Positions 25,616-34,280 of a stretch of DNA of 64,000 nt are shown here, piece after piece. Source of the DNA: Paenibacillus thalictri (lineage in GTDB: Bacteria; Bacillota; Bacilli; Paenibacillales; NBRC-103111); NCBI RefSeq assembly GCF_004307995.1, contig NZ_SIRE01000005.1, forward strand, positions 372,001 through 436,000, in the 5' to 3' direction. The notes beneath the pieces were generated by a model. The model searched no databases. It saw only the letters and a list, made by a program, of their open reading frames with translations, and was not told the DNA's origin. Made by a program: the position numbers and the translations under genes. Numbering within the stretch: position 1 is the first letter of the stretch; each line of letters opens with the position of its first letter.

Positions 25616-26944
25616 ATGAAAAGACCGATTTCCAAAGCTGTTTGTATACTAAGCGCGCTGCTTGCGGTTTCCGCATGTTCGCAGCCAACCGAGACGAGCA
25701 ATCCGTCGCCTAAGCCAGGGGCGCGCACCGAGCTGACTTTTGTCACCTTAAACGGGAGGGATAACGACGGATTCACCGATGTGATCAAACAATTCGAAAG
25801 CGCCAATCCCGACATTAAAGTGAAATTGGAAATGTATCCGTACCGCCAGCTGCTGGAAACGATCGAAGTGAAGATGGGCTCCAAGTCCAAGGACATCGAT
25901 ATCTTGTCGGTCGACGCGCCGCTTGTCGCCAATTATACGGTGAAAGGTTATCTCGAACCGCTGGAGCCGTTAGTTAAGGGCATTAACTTTAAGGACAAAT
26001 GGATTAAGTCGTCGCTTGACGCAGGAACTTATAACGGCGCGCTTATGGCAGCCCCAATCAATTCGTCCAGTCAGGTGCTTTATTACAACAAGGACATCTT
26101 TGCCGAAAAAGGCGTTACGCCGCCGGCTGCGGACATCGATAAGAGGTGGACGTGGGAACAACTGGCCGATACAGCCAAAAAGCTGACCTACGATAAAAAC
26201 GGCGACAATCAGACCGATGTGTTCGGCTTCAGCTTCGAGCAGATCGACCGCCCTTACCAGCTGCTGGCGTTGCCGCAAAGCCTCGGAGCCCAGGTGATCA
26301 GCCCTAACGGCATTACGGCGACAGGATATACCAATTCGCAGCAGATGATCGATGCCGGCAAATTTTATGCGGATTTGTTTAACGCTTCCAAAGTCAGTCC
26401 CAAAATTTCTGCGGACTTATCGGTCGAATATTTTATGACAGGCAAAATCGCCATGCTGATCGGCGGCCCTTATAACGCCGACAAGTTTAAGAAGGCGAAT
26501 CTGAACTTTGGCATCGCCCCGCATCCATATTTTCAAGGCAAGCAAATCGCTACGCCAACCGGAAGCTGGCATGCCGGCATTTCCAAATATTCAGCGAAAA
26601 AGGATGCGGCCGCCAAGTTCGTGCAATATTTGACCTTCGGCGAAGGCGCGAAAATATGGAACGACAAACATCACGACGTGCCGGCTGCTTTGGACATTTT
26701 AAATGAAATCGACAAAGACCCGAAGTATAATGCGTTTCCGGATCAAGTGATGCGGATCGCTGCATACGAAGCCCGCAATACGGGAGTTCCGCGTCCTTCG
26801 ACGCCGGGTTATCTGGAATGGGAATCGATTGTCGGCAAGTCGTTCGAAGATATGAAAAACGGAGCCGAACCGAAGTCGACGCTGGACACGGCGGCTAAAC
26901 AAATTGACGGTTTGTTGAAAAAATACGAGTCTCTGGTTAAATAA
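25616..26944 (+). CDS. Sugar/nucleoside ABC transporter solute-binding lipoprotein
   Basis: About 442 residues, MalE-like CUT1 solute-binding protein. The signal peptide ends in a VSAC lipobox with Cys21, giving a membrane-anchored extracellular receptor. Conserved landmarks include KQFESANPDIKVKLEMYPY near the N-terminus and TPTGSWHAGISKYSAKKDAA later. The ATG at 25616 follows AGGGGAG. Two permease genes follow; no ATPase gene is present, so a shared MsmK/MalK-type ATPase encoded elsewhere probably drives it. A substrate related to ribonucleosides is inferred from neighbours. Confidence 0.88.
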   Translation: MKRPISKAVCILSALLAVSACSQPTETSNPSPKPGARTELTFVTLNGRDNDGFTDVIKQFESANPDIKVKLEMYPYRQLLETIEVKMGSKSKDIDILSVDAPLVANYTVKGYLEPLEPLVKGINFKDKWIKSSLDAGTYNGALMAAPINSSSQVLYYNKDIFAEKGVTPPAADIDKRWTWEQLADTAKKLTYDKNGDNQTDVFGFSFEQIDRPYQLLALPQSLGAQVISPNGITATGYTNSQQMIDAGKFYADLFNASKVSPKISADLSVEYFMTGKIAMLIGGPYNADKFKKANLNFGIAPHPYFQGKQIATPTGSWHAGISKYSAKKDAAAKFVQYLTFGEGAKIWNDKHHDVPAALDILNEIDKDPKYNAFPDQVMRIAAYEARNTGVPRPSTPGYLEWESIVGKSFEDMKNGAEPKSTLDTAAKQIDGLLKKYESLVK

Positions 26945-26953
26945 TACGGCGCG

Positions 26954-26987
26954 GGAAAGGGGAGAGGCCGCATGCACTCCTCTTTCC
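26954..26987 (+). other. Intercistronic hairpin after the solute-binding gene
   Basis: GGAAAGGGGAG (26954-26964) pairs with CTCCTCTTTCC (26977-26987, one G-U). There is no T run, so it is more likely an mRNA stabiliser or partial terminator that lets the binding protein be made in excess over the permeases. Confidence 0.6.
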
Positions 26988-27032
26988 TTCCGGGGAAAAG
27001 CATCACATCTCTGTTTAAAGGTGGCTTTCAGC

Positions 27033-27893
27033 ATGCTTCGAAATAAACTCGTGCCTTATACGTTTCTTTTTCCGGCTTTTGTCGGGCTGCTCGTTTTTAA
27101 ACTGTATCCGATTTTGGACGCGTTGATCCAAAGCTTCTATGCGCCGACCTTTATCACCGACGTCAAGCAGTTTATCGGTTTGCGCAACTATACGGAACTG
27201 CTGACCGACTCTGTCTTTTGGAATTCCGTCAAAGTAACGCTGCTGCTGAATATCGTGATTAATCCGCTGCAAATCGCACTTGCCTTCTTGCTCGCCATGC
27301 TGCTCAACCGCAAGCTGAAAGGGATTGGCGTTTTCCGCGGCATTCATATCGTTCCGATCTCCGTTTCCGTGCCGATTGCCTGTATTTTATGGGCGATTAT
27401 GCTGAATCCCGAGCAAGGTCTGGTCAATACGATGCTGGTTTGGCTTGGCTTTGATCCCCAGCCTTTTTTGGCGAGCAAACATCAGGCTTTATGGACGATC
27501 ATTTTGATTGCCACGTGGAAAGGAGTCGGGTATTGGTCGATCTTTTTGCTGGCCGGATTGCAGGAAATTTCGCCTTCGTTATACGAAGCCGCTTCGATCG
27601 ACGGCGCCGGGAAAACACAGCAGTTCCGCAACGTCACCTTCCCGATGCTGAAGCGCACGCTTACCTTCGTCGCGGTTGCCGACACGGTCGCCAATTTCCT
27701 GCTTTTTGCTCCGATGTACATCCTCACCCGAGGAGGGCCGGAGAACAGCACCAACGTGCTGATGAACGAAAGCTTCAACCGGGCGTTTGTGTATTCGGAT
27801 ATGGGCAAAGCTTCGGCGATCATCATTATGCTGCTGCTCATGCTTGCCGTCATTATTACGCTGCAGTTCAAGTTTCTTAAAGCGGAACATTAA
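27033..27893 (+). CDS. Sugar-type ABC transporter permease (CUT1, first)
   Basis: About 286 residues with six predicted membrane segments, MalF-like. The EAA loop that docks the ATPase is recognisable as YEAASIDGAGKTQQFRNVTFP. The ATG at 27033 has AAAGGTGG 8 bases upstream; the GTG at 27021 lies inside that site. It forms a heterodimeric membrane channel with the next gene, 13 bases downstream. Confidence 0.9.
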   Translation: MLRNKLVPYTFLFPAFVGLLVFKLYPILDALIQSFYAPTFITDVKQFIGLRNYTELLTDSVFWNSVKVTLLLNIVINPLQIALAFLLAMLLNRKLKGIGVFRGIHIVPISVSVPIACILWAIMLNPEQGLVNTMLVWLGFDPQPFLASKHQALWTIILIATWKGVGYWSIFLLAGLQEISPSLYEAASIDGAGKTQQFRNVTFPMLKRTLTFVAVADTVANFLLFAPMYILTRGGPENSTNVLMNESFNRAFVYSDMGKASAIIIMLLLMLAVIITLQFKFLKAEH

Positions 27894-27905
27894 AGGGGAT
27901 TTCAC

Positions 27906-28748
27906 ATGATGTCTACAAGAAAAACCGGCTCTGCGCTTTATTTCATCGCTCATCTGGTCATTGCCTGCTTGGTGCTGCTGCCGTTGTTGTTTGCGTTTGC
28001 TTCGTCCTTCCGGCCGCTGACGGAAATATTCCGGTACGTGTCGCCTTTTTCCTGGAGGACGTTTATTCCGACGGAGCTTACGTTTGAGGCCTATACGAGC
28101 TTGTTTGCGGCAAGGGGTTTCGGGAGAATATTTCTGAACACGTTTTTTGTGACCTTCACTACGGTTATTGTCGGAGTGGTCATCAATTCGATGGCGGCGT
28201 TTGCTTTTGCAAAATTTGAATTTCGCGGTAAACAATTGCTGTTCCTGCTTGTTTTGGTGACGTTTATGATCCCGTTTGAAGTCATTGCCATTCCGTTATA
28301 CAATTTAGTTGACCAATTGGGCTGGATCGATTCGTATACGGGATTAATCGTTCCCGGGCTGGCCAACGGCCTTGTGATCTTTTTGTTCAGGCAATTTTTT
28401 ATGGATTTACCGACGATGCTGTTAGAATCGGCGCATGTGGAAGGCGCATCCTGGACGACGATTTACACGAAAATCGTGATGCCGCTGAGCAAGCCGGTTG
28501 CGATCAGCGCGGGTCTGCTGTTGTTCCTGTTTCAGTGGGAATCATTTCTGTGGCCCGTGATTGCGACACGCTCGAAACAATATAAAGTGATCCAGGTGGC
28601 GATGAGCGATTTTGTAACCGAACACGCCACATACTGGAATGAAATGTTTGCGGCCTGCACGCTGGTGGTGCTTGTACCGGTTCTCGTGCTGCTGCCGCTG
28701 CAAAAATATTTCGTGCAGGGCGTTACCGGGACGGGCATTAAGGAGTAA
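27906..28748 (+). CDS. Sugar-type ABC transporter permease (CUT1, second)
   Basis: A 280-residue MalG-like permease with six membrane segments. The EAA loop is LESAHVEGASWTTIYTKIVMP, and the PLYNLVDQLGWIDSYTGLIVP stretch is typical. The ATG follows AAAGGGGA. The C-terminus ends QGVTGTGIKE, a common ending for this family. It is followed by the LacI-family regulator after 37 bases, likely on the same transcript. Confidence 0.9.
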   Translation: MMSTRKTGSALYFIAHLVIACLVLLPLLFAFASSFRPLTEIFRYVSPFSWRTFIPTELTFEAYTSLFAARGFGRIFLNTFFVTFTTVIVGVVINSMAAFAFAKFEFRGKQLLFLLVLVTFMIPFEVIAIPLYNLVDQLGWIDSYTGLIVPGLANGLVIFLFRQFFMDLPTMLLESAHVEGASWTTIYTKIVMPLSKPVAISAGLLLFLFQWESFLWPVIATRSKQYKVIQVAMSDFVTEHATYWNEMFAACTLVVLVPVLVLLPLQKYFVQGVTGTGIKE

Positions 28749-28785
28749 CGGCCCCGGTTTCATATAGAGAGGAATGAATGGAATT

Positions 28786-29802
28786 ATGGCAACTATTCGC
28801 GATGTGGCCAAGCTGGCCGGTGTATCGGTGGCGACCGTTTCCCGGGTGATCAACCAAAGCGGTTATGTCAATAAACAGACGGAAGACAAAATTCTCGAAA
28901 GCATGCATCAGCTGCAGTACACGCCCAATACGCTGGCTAGAGGGCTGGCCAACAAAAAAACGGATTCGATTGCGCTGATTATCCCCAACATCACTAATCC
29001 GTTTTTTCCGGAGCTTGTGCAGGCTGTGGAGGATGCGGCGAGCCGTTACGGATATACGCTGCTGCTTGGAAACTCCTACAATAGCGAAGAGAATGCCCTT
29101 CAGTACGTGCAAATTTTTAAAAATCGCTTTGTGGACGGCGTATTAATTTTCGCCTCGCATCAATTTGATTCGAAAGATGTAAGCGAGATCGACAAGATCG
29201 AAATCCCTACGGTGGTGATCGATAAAGCGCTGGACAACAATCAGATTTTTTCGGCCAAAAACCGCAATTTCACGGGCGCTACGATGGCGGTGGAGCATTT
29301 GCAGTCAATCGGCTGCAAACATATCGCCCACATTCGTGGTCCGGAAAAGCTGTACCCTGCCCGCGAACGGTTTCGCGGATACCATGATACGCTGCAAAAG
29401 ACAGGGGAATTCCGCTCAAGTTATGTGGAGCAGGGCGATTTTTCCATGGAGAGCGGATTGGCAGCGACGATGCGCCTTTTGGACAAACACCCGGAGATCG
29501 ACGGCATCTTCGCCGCCAATGATCTTATGGCGGCAGGAAGTCTAAAAGCGCTGCAGCGCAAAGGGAAAAAGGTGCCGGATGAAGTGGCGCTGATCGGTTA
29601 TGACGGCATTCATCTGCTGGAGATGTTCGAACCCGAGATTAGCACGATTGCCATCCCAATCTACGATATCGGCAATGCCGCCGTTTCCGTATTAATCGAC
29701 CAGATCAACGGCAAGGAAAGCCGTTTCGGCATCCATTCGAACATTATGGACGAATTTGACGTGCAGTTGATTCAACGAGCGTCGACAATCAAGACGAAAT
29801 AA
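28786..29802 (+). CDS. LacI family transcriptional regulator
   Basis: About 338 residues. The N-terminal helix-turn-helix with hinge is textbook LacI (ATIRDVAKLAGVSVATVSRV), followed by a periplasmic-binding-protein-like ligand domain (ALIIPNITNPFFPELVQAVEDAA) of the RbsR/PurR type. The ATG at 28786 is chosen from the family; an ATG at 28774 lies too close to the GAGAGG site. It most likely represses the locus through the three TGTGGTAMCGGTTACACA operators at 23275, 24551 and 24635. A pentose or nucleoside is the likely inducer. Confidence 0.9.
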   Translation: MATIRDVAKLAGVSVATVSRVINQSGYVNKQTEDKILESMHQLQYTPNTLARGLANKKTDSIALIIPNITNPFFPELVQAVEDAASRYGYTLLLGNSYNSEENALQYVQIFKNRFVDGVLIFASHQFDSKDVSEIDKIEIPTVVIDKALDNNQIFSAKNRNFTGATMAVEHLQSIGCKHIAHIRGPEKLYPARERFRGYHDTLQKTGEFRSSYVEQGDFSMESGLAATMRLLDKHPEIDGIFAANDLMAAGSLKALQRKGKKVPDEVALIGYDGIHLLEMFEPEISTIAIPIYDIGNAAVSVLIDQINGKESRFGIHSNIMDEFDVQLIQRASTIKTK

Positions 29803-29832
29803 TTGCGGCTTCTTAAGAGGTGAGAGTGACGG

Positions 29833-30774
29833 ATGAGTATTCTGGTAGTGGGCAGCGTAAACATGGATGTAGTCAGCTATGTAGACAAGCACGCTGTTCC
29901 CGGTGAAACCGTGCAGGCGCTGCGCACGGAGCATCACGCCGGCGGCAAAGGAGCGAATCAGGCGATCGCCGCTTTGCGTTCCGGCGCTGAGGTGACCATG
30001 GTCGGAGCGGTCGGCGACGATGCTATTGGAAAATCGCTGCTGCAGGGACTTGCGGGCAGCGGATTGTCGTGCAGCTGCATAAGCAGGAAAGCCGGTAGCT
30101 CGGGAATGGCTTTTATCACGGTAGACCGCTTCGGGGAAAACCAAATTGTGTTGTCAGCAGGAGCCAATGCGAAGCTTTCAACCCAATATCTGGAAGTCAT
30201 GTTCGCCGATACGGCTGCTGTCTGCAAGATCCGCATGATGGTGCTGCAAAACGAAATTCCGTGGGAGCTCAACGCTTATTTGCTGCAGCTGGCCGGCCGT
30301 TTCGGCATAAAGACGTTGTTTAATCCCGCTCCCGCGGTGAACATAACCCCGGAAATGCTGAGTTCCTTCCATACGGTTATTTTGAATGAAACGGAAATGG
30401 CCGCTATTACGGGACGCCATATCGGCAGAGAGACCGCAGCCGAAACGGATGCGGAAGAAGCGGTCAAAGCGATTGCCGCGTCAGGCGTCGAAGAGGTCGT
30501 TCTGACGCTGGGAAGCGCGGGGGCGCTTTATGCAAACAGGCAAGGCCGGATCATACGTATCGCAGCTTTTCCTGTCAGCGTAGCCGATACGACGGCAGCA
30601 GGGGATACGTTTATCGGCGCTTTTGCCGCGGCTAGCTGTACGGGCATGGAAGCGGAGGAACGGCTTCGCTTTGCTGCAGCGGCCGCGGCGCTGGCCGTAT
30701 CCAGAGCCGGCGCGCAAAGTTCGATCCCGCAGCGGGACGACACGTTGGAATTGCTGCGTACGTTAGCAAAATAA
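29833..30774 (+). CDS. rbsK: Ribokinase (PfkB family)
   Basis: A 313-residue sugar kinase that phosphorylates ribose with ATP. PfkB signature 1 is in AGGKGANQAIAAL, and signature 2 with the catalytic Asp is DTTAAGDTFIGAFAAA. The NxxE motif appears as VLNETEM. Length and motif spacing fit ribokinase. RBS GAGGTGAG precedes the ATG. In this operon it would capture ribose released by the nucleoside hydrolase as ribose-5-phosphate. Confidence 0.9.
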   Translation: MSILVVGSVNMDVVSYVDKHAVPGETVQALRTEHHAGGKGANQAIAALRSGAEVTMVGAVGDDAIGKSLLQGLAGSGLSCSCISRKAGSSGMAFITVDRFGENQIVLSAGANAKLSTQYLEVMFADTAAVCKIRMMVLQNEIPWELNAYLLQLAGRFGIKTLFNPAPAVNITPEMLSSFHTVILNETEMAAITGRHIGRETAAETDAEEAVKAIAASGVEEVVLTLGSAGALYANRQGRIIRIAAFPVSVADTTAAGDTFIGAFAAASCTGMEAEERLRFAAAAAALAVSRAGAQSSIPQRDDTLELLRTLAK

Positions 30775-30824
30775 GCTGTGTCTGGCGGCCGGCCTAACAA
30801 ATTTTGAAAGAGGTTTTATCCTTC

Positions 30825-31355
30825 ATGGAAAAAATATTCATCCTGCTGTTTATTGTCGCCGGCATCGGACTGAGTTCTCAGGCTGCGATCAACGGCGGTT
30901 TGGGCAAAACGATCGGCGCGCTGGAAGCGACGTTTGTATCTTTTATGGTGGGTACGATCGTATTGTTTTTAATGATCTTGTTTTTTGGCAAAGGCAATGT
31001 GCTTCAAGTCTTTACCGTTCCCAAATGGCAGCTGGTCGGGGGGCTGATCGGCGCCGCTTATATCGCGATTCTTACGTTTGCCGTACCCAAAATCGGGGTC
31101 GGCGTATCAATCATTTCCGTCATCTGCGGGCAAATTTTGATGAGCATGCTGGTCGACCATTTCGGCTGGTTCAACACCGCCAAGTTTCCGATTACCGGTT
31201 CCAAAGTAGTCGGACTTGTCTTCCTGATCGTTGCATTAATTTTTCTCGCTCACGGCAATGCGGCTAAAGCTTCTGGGGCATCTTCTACGGCCCAAGAGCC
31301 CGAGGCCCATGTGTCGGATGGCGTTCAAAGCCAAACGATGACGCATAGGAACTGA
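30825..31355 (+). CDS. DMT-type membrane protein (YdcZ/DUF606)
   Basis: About 176 residues with five predicted membrane segments. The N-terminus GIGLSSQAAINGGLGKTIG and the VPKIGVGVSIISVICGQ segment match the DUF606/YdcZ branch of the drug/metabolite transporters. A polar Ala/Ser-rich tail follows the last segment. The ATG at 30825 follows AAAGAGG. As the last gene of the LacI-controlled locus it may export or import a related metabolite; the substrate is unknown. Confidence 0.8.
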   Translation: MEKIFILLFIVAGIGLSSQAAINGGLGKTIGALEATFVSFMVGTIVLFLMILFFGKGNVLQVFTVPKWQLVGGLIGAAYIAILTFAVPKIGVGVSIISVICGQILMSMLVDHFGWFNTAKFPITGSKVVGLVFLIVALIFLAHGNAAKASGASSTAQEPEAHVSDGVQSQTMTHRN

Positions 31356-31390
31356 TCGCTATAGTAAATGAACGCAGCAAGACATATAGA

Positions 31391-31440
31391 AACAACGTTT
31401 CCCGCGCTGCGGTACAGCGGCACGGAAAACGTTGTTTTTT
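31391..31440 (+). terminator. Strong terminator of the nucleoside/ribose locus
   Basis: AACAACGTTT (31391-31400) pairs with AAACGTTGTT (31427-31436), with an inner CGCTG/CAGCG stem, then T. The remaining ~110 bases to the next gene hold nothing I can identify. Confidence 0.85.
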
Positions 31441-31554
31441 GCTGCAAGCACGTCACCATCAAATGTGCTGCTGCCAGTTTACGTGAAGTTGTCCGATGCC
31501 TGCAAACAAAATGCATCAAAGCGGAAATGCCTCTCAAAATCGGGGGCATAAGGG

Positions 31555-32244
31555 CTAGTCGTATCTTACACCATTCGAGATGCGATCCAGCTCGTCCCAG
31601 TCCAATATGTCGATTCCATTTTTATTTTTGGCTATGATTCCACGGCACTCCAGCTTGTGAACTAACCGGTTGATGTGACGTGAGCTAGTTCCGACGATGG
31701 CCGCGATCTCCGCCGTATGCGTTGTGTGAAGCTCCTTGCCGAAATCTTTGGGAAGACCGGTGGAAAGAAGATAAGACGCGAACCTTTCTTCCACCGATGA
31801 CAACAAATTCACGCGGGATGCCGCTGTGCAGGTCTGAAGTTTATACGCCATATGCCGAAGCAGTTCATTAAGGAAAAGGGGATCCCCCATCAGATGCTGT
31901 CTAACTTCCCGAATCGGAACGAATATAAACGAGCAAGGCCTGATGGCCTCTACCCGGGACTGTACAGCCACATTTTGAATCAACTCGATGTCGCCGAAGA
32001 TCGAAACGGGATGGCAGAACCGCAGCAGAAGGGATTTCCCTGTTTCTAGACTGGAAGACACTCGCGACTGTCCTTCAACTTGAATATAAATTCCGTCCAG
32101 CATCTCGCCTTCGGAGAGAATGGTCTCATTGGCATCGTATGTGCGGAAATGTAAGTTCAACGCTGCCACGCTGCTGAACATTTGATCCAAATGATGAGTG
32201 GCTATATGGTTTTGGATTCGTTCGGAATCATGATGCGTTTTCAT
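31555..32244 (-). CDS. Crp/Fnr family transcriptional regulator
   Basis: About 229 residues: an N-terminal cyclic-nucleotide-binding-like beta roll (residues ~20-130) and a C-terminal winged helix (HTAEIAAIVGTSSRHINRLVHKLECRGII). It resembles YeiL-type regulators. The ATG at 32244 with GAGGAG upstream is the start; the frame runs on upstream, but those 25 codons are encoded by an inserted MITE. The MITE's target duplication directly abuts the ribosome binding site, so the native promoter lies beyond or was displaced by the insertion. Confidence 0.87.
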   Translation of the reverse strand: MKTHHDSERIQNHIATHHLDQMFSSVAALNLHFRTYDANETILSEGEMLDGIYIQVEGQSRVSSSLETGKSLLLRFCHPVSIFGDIELIQNVAVQSRVEAIRPCSFIFVPIREVRQHLMGDPLFLNELLRHMAYKLQTCTAASRVNLLSSVEERFASYLLSTGLPKDFGKELHTTHTAEIAAIVGTSSRHINRLVHKLECRGIIAKNKNGIDILDWDELDRISNGVRYD

Positions 32245-32264
32245 AAAATCCTCCTCAACGGACA

Positions 32265-32437
32265 TGTGGCCGCTGAAAAAGTGAACGCTGCATGAGCGAA
32301 TCATACTTACGATCGCCAATTGTCCCCGAATTTCTTGAATTTACCTGCTTGTGGCAGGTGAAATTCAGGGACAAAAGCGAACGCTGGCGCTTCTCCAGCA
32401 TGATTTCGCTCACTTAAGCTACTTTTTCAGTGGCCTC
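32265..32437 (-). mobile_element. MITE copy 1 (173 bp)
   Basis: Terminal inverted repeats related to GAGGCCACTGAAAAAGT (the left end here is degenerate: TGTGGCCGCTGAAAAAGT). It is flanked by the 8-bp target duplication AACGGACA (32257-32264 and 32438-32445). It has no coding capacity and is more than 90 percent identical by eye to the copy at 43404, in opposite orientation. Internal inverted repeats (GTCCC/GGGAC around GAATTTC) make the whole unit fold as a long hairpin. Confidence 0.88.
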
Positions 32438-32500
32438 AACGGACATCGGTCCTTTTCATTATAATTCAATTTGCTATCATTAGAAAAACAAGGGGGAATC

Positions 32501-33259
32501 ATGATGATACTGGTTTTTGATCTGGATGGAACGATCTGCTACAAAGGAAAGCCGTTAAGCCCTAACATGGTCGAATGCCTTGACCGCCTTGTTGGAGAAG
32601 GGCACGAGCTTATTTTTGCTTCGGCGAGGCCGATACGAGATTTGCTGCCTGTGCTGCCCGATCATCTTCGGTTTTGCTCCTTGGTCGGAGGAAATGGAGG
32701 ATTTGTCCAGCGGGAGGGCCGTTTGCTTTCGGTTTCGTATCTGGAGAAAAGCATCGCCGATCGCATTTTGCAGCTCATTCGAAAATACGAAGCTGCGTTT
32801 TTGATCGATAGCGACTGGGATTATTGTTATACGGGAACCTCCGATCACCCTATACGCCAAAACCTGGACCCGGGTGGCGCAGCCCGAAACCTTGCGCTGG
32901 ACGAGTTAGCCGCAATGGTCAAAATCGTCATTTTGCAAAGTTCGAATTTTGATCGCTTGTACTCGGAGCTCGCTGCGCTGCCTGTGGCCATCTATTTGCA
33001 CGGGAACGAGAAGATTATAGATATCAGCCCAAAAGGAATCGATAAATGGACAGGATTGCAGAAGCTGGGCGTTCAGCAAAATCAATTCATTGCTTTCGGG
33101 AACGATGCTAACGACGTGCCTATGTTCGTACATGCCCACCGGTCCGTTTGCGTAGGGAATCATGCAGAACTTCAAAACGTGTCGACGGATAACGTCGCGT
33201 GCGACGAAGATGAGGTTATAAGGAAAATAGAGGAGATAGCGGCCATCTTAAAACTATAA
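32501..33259 (+). CDS. HAD-IIB (Cof-type) phosphatase
   Basis: About 252 residues. Motif I is VFDLDGTICYKG, and the C-terminal motif IV is AFGNDANDVPMF, with a Cof-type cap domain between. It would dephosphorylate sugar phosphates or similar metabolites. The ATG at 32501 follows AAGGGGGAA. It is divergent from the Crp-like gene, with MITE copy 1 between them. Confidence 0.82.
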   Translation: MMILVFDLDGTICYKGKPLSPNMVECLDRLVGEGHELIFASARPIRDLLPVLPDHLRFCSLVGGNGGFVQREGRLLSVSYLEKSIADRILQLIRKYEAAFLIDSDWDYCYTGTSDHPIRQNLDPGGAARNLALDELAAMVKIVILQSSNFDRLYSELAALPVAIYLHGNEKIIDISPKGIDKWTGLQKLGVQQNQFIAFGNDANDVPMFVHAHRSVCVGNHAELQNVSTDNVACDEDEVIRKIEEIAAILKL

Positions 33260-33484
33260 TAAGTATCCGGCGTGTTCCGAAAGCGGCTTTTTTCATGCCA
33301 AGGCCCCTGCAAGCAGTCGAGCTTGTTCCGCACGATATTTCTGTGCTTGATGAGGCGGCAGGAGCGGATTATTCCATTATGGTCAATCTTTCACTCCATT
33401 ATTTTTGCAGATTCTTGGTACTATGAACGTATTAAGTGATGAAAAAATAAGCAGAAACGTCTGAATGGAATGAGGAGTGATACG

Positions 33485-34204
33485 ATGAGCGCTCGAGATA
33501 TCATCCCGTTATCCGGCAGTGAGCTGATGGAGCTCCATGCGGCAGCGTTGTTTACTCATGATCCGAATATGCGGCTTCGCGCGATTAATGAACCATGGCC
33601 GGGCGCGGCCCAAGCTCCCCGTTTTTTCTTAGGGCGGACGATGGAGGGGCCAACTGTACGCCGGTACCGGCACGATCTCTCCGATGAGCTAATTGAGCGG
33701 TTGGAAACGTTATGCGCGGAAGAATCCGAATTGTGCGATGTTCAGGCGAAACCGCAGCACTTCAAGGCCTATATGGATTTGCTCCATGCAGATCGTTTCA
33801 CGATGGGGCCGTGTTATCGGGTTGCGGATCAAGCCCCGCATGCGGTTCGAACGGTCAGCCTTCGCGGGGACGATATAGCTGACGTTTTAAGCGGCGGGTT
33901 CGAATGGCTGGCATCGGAAATCGATTACGCGCAGCCCTGTATCGCACTTGTGCTCGACAATCGGGCCGTTTCGGTATGCCGGAGCGTTCGCATTACAGCG
34001 CAAGCGCACGAAGCGGGGCTGGAGACGTTGGAGCCGTTTCGCGGGAAGGGCTACGCCGCGGCGGTTGTCGCCGGTTGGGCTGCGGAAGTGAGGAAGATGG
34101 GAGCTGTCCCGTTATACAGCACCTCGTGGGAGAATACGGCGTCGCAGCGTGTGGCGGAAAAGTCCAACCTGATCTTCTACGGAGTTAACTTTACGGTCAT
34201 CTAA
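33485..34204 (+). CDS. GNAT family acetyltransferase
   Basis: About 239 residues. The C-terminal third carries the acetyl-CoA-binding motif LEPFRGKGYAAAVVAGWA and a following YSTSWENTASQRVAEK helix, typical of GNAT enzymes; the N-terminal half is poorly conserved. The ATG at 33485 follows GAGGAGTGA. The acceptor substrate is unknown. The gene's stop codon lies in the first unit of a 29-bp tandem repeat. Confidence 0.75.
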   Translation: MSARDIIPLSGSELMELHAAALFTHDPNMRLRAINEPWPGAAQAPRFFLGRTMEGPTVRRYRHDLSDELIERLETLCAEESELCDVQAKPQHFKAYMDLLHADRFTMGPCYRVADQAPHAVRTVSLRGDDIADVLSGGFEWLASEIDYAQPCIALVLDNRAVSVCRSVRITAQAHEAGLETLEPFRGKGYAAAVVAGWAAEVRKMGAVPLYSTSWENTASQRVAEKSNLIFYGVNFTVI

Positions 34205-34259
34205 GAGCAAGTGGGGACATAAATACCGATTAAGAGCAAGCGGCAACATAAATACCGAT
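34202..34259 (+). repeat. Tandem 29-bp direct repeat
   Basis: Two adjacent copies (34202-34230, 34231-34259) sharing TAAGAGCAAG and ACATAAATACCGAT, with three mismatches in the middle. The first copy begins with the stop codon of the acetyltransferase. Probably a slippage duplication. Confidence 0.85.
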
Positions 34260-34280
34260 AGTTGAAAGGAACAAGAAGTG

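Noticed and set aside
31325..31637. Short overlapping frames between the DUF606 gene and the Crp-like gene
   Set aside because: They cover the terminator and the 3' end of the Crp-like gene, with no start signals or family resemblance.
32245..32319. N-terminal extension of the Crp-like regulator
   Set aside because: Those codons are encoded by the inserted MITE and its duplication; a good ribosome binding site precedes the ATG at 32244.
34202..34259. Start of a CRISPR array
   Set aside because: Two directly adjacent 29-bp units with no spacer between them and no cas genes.
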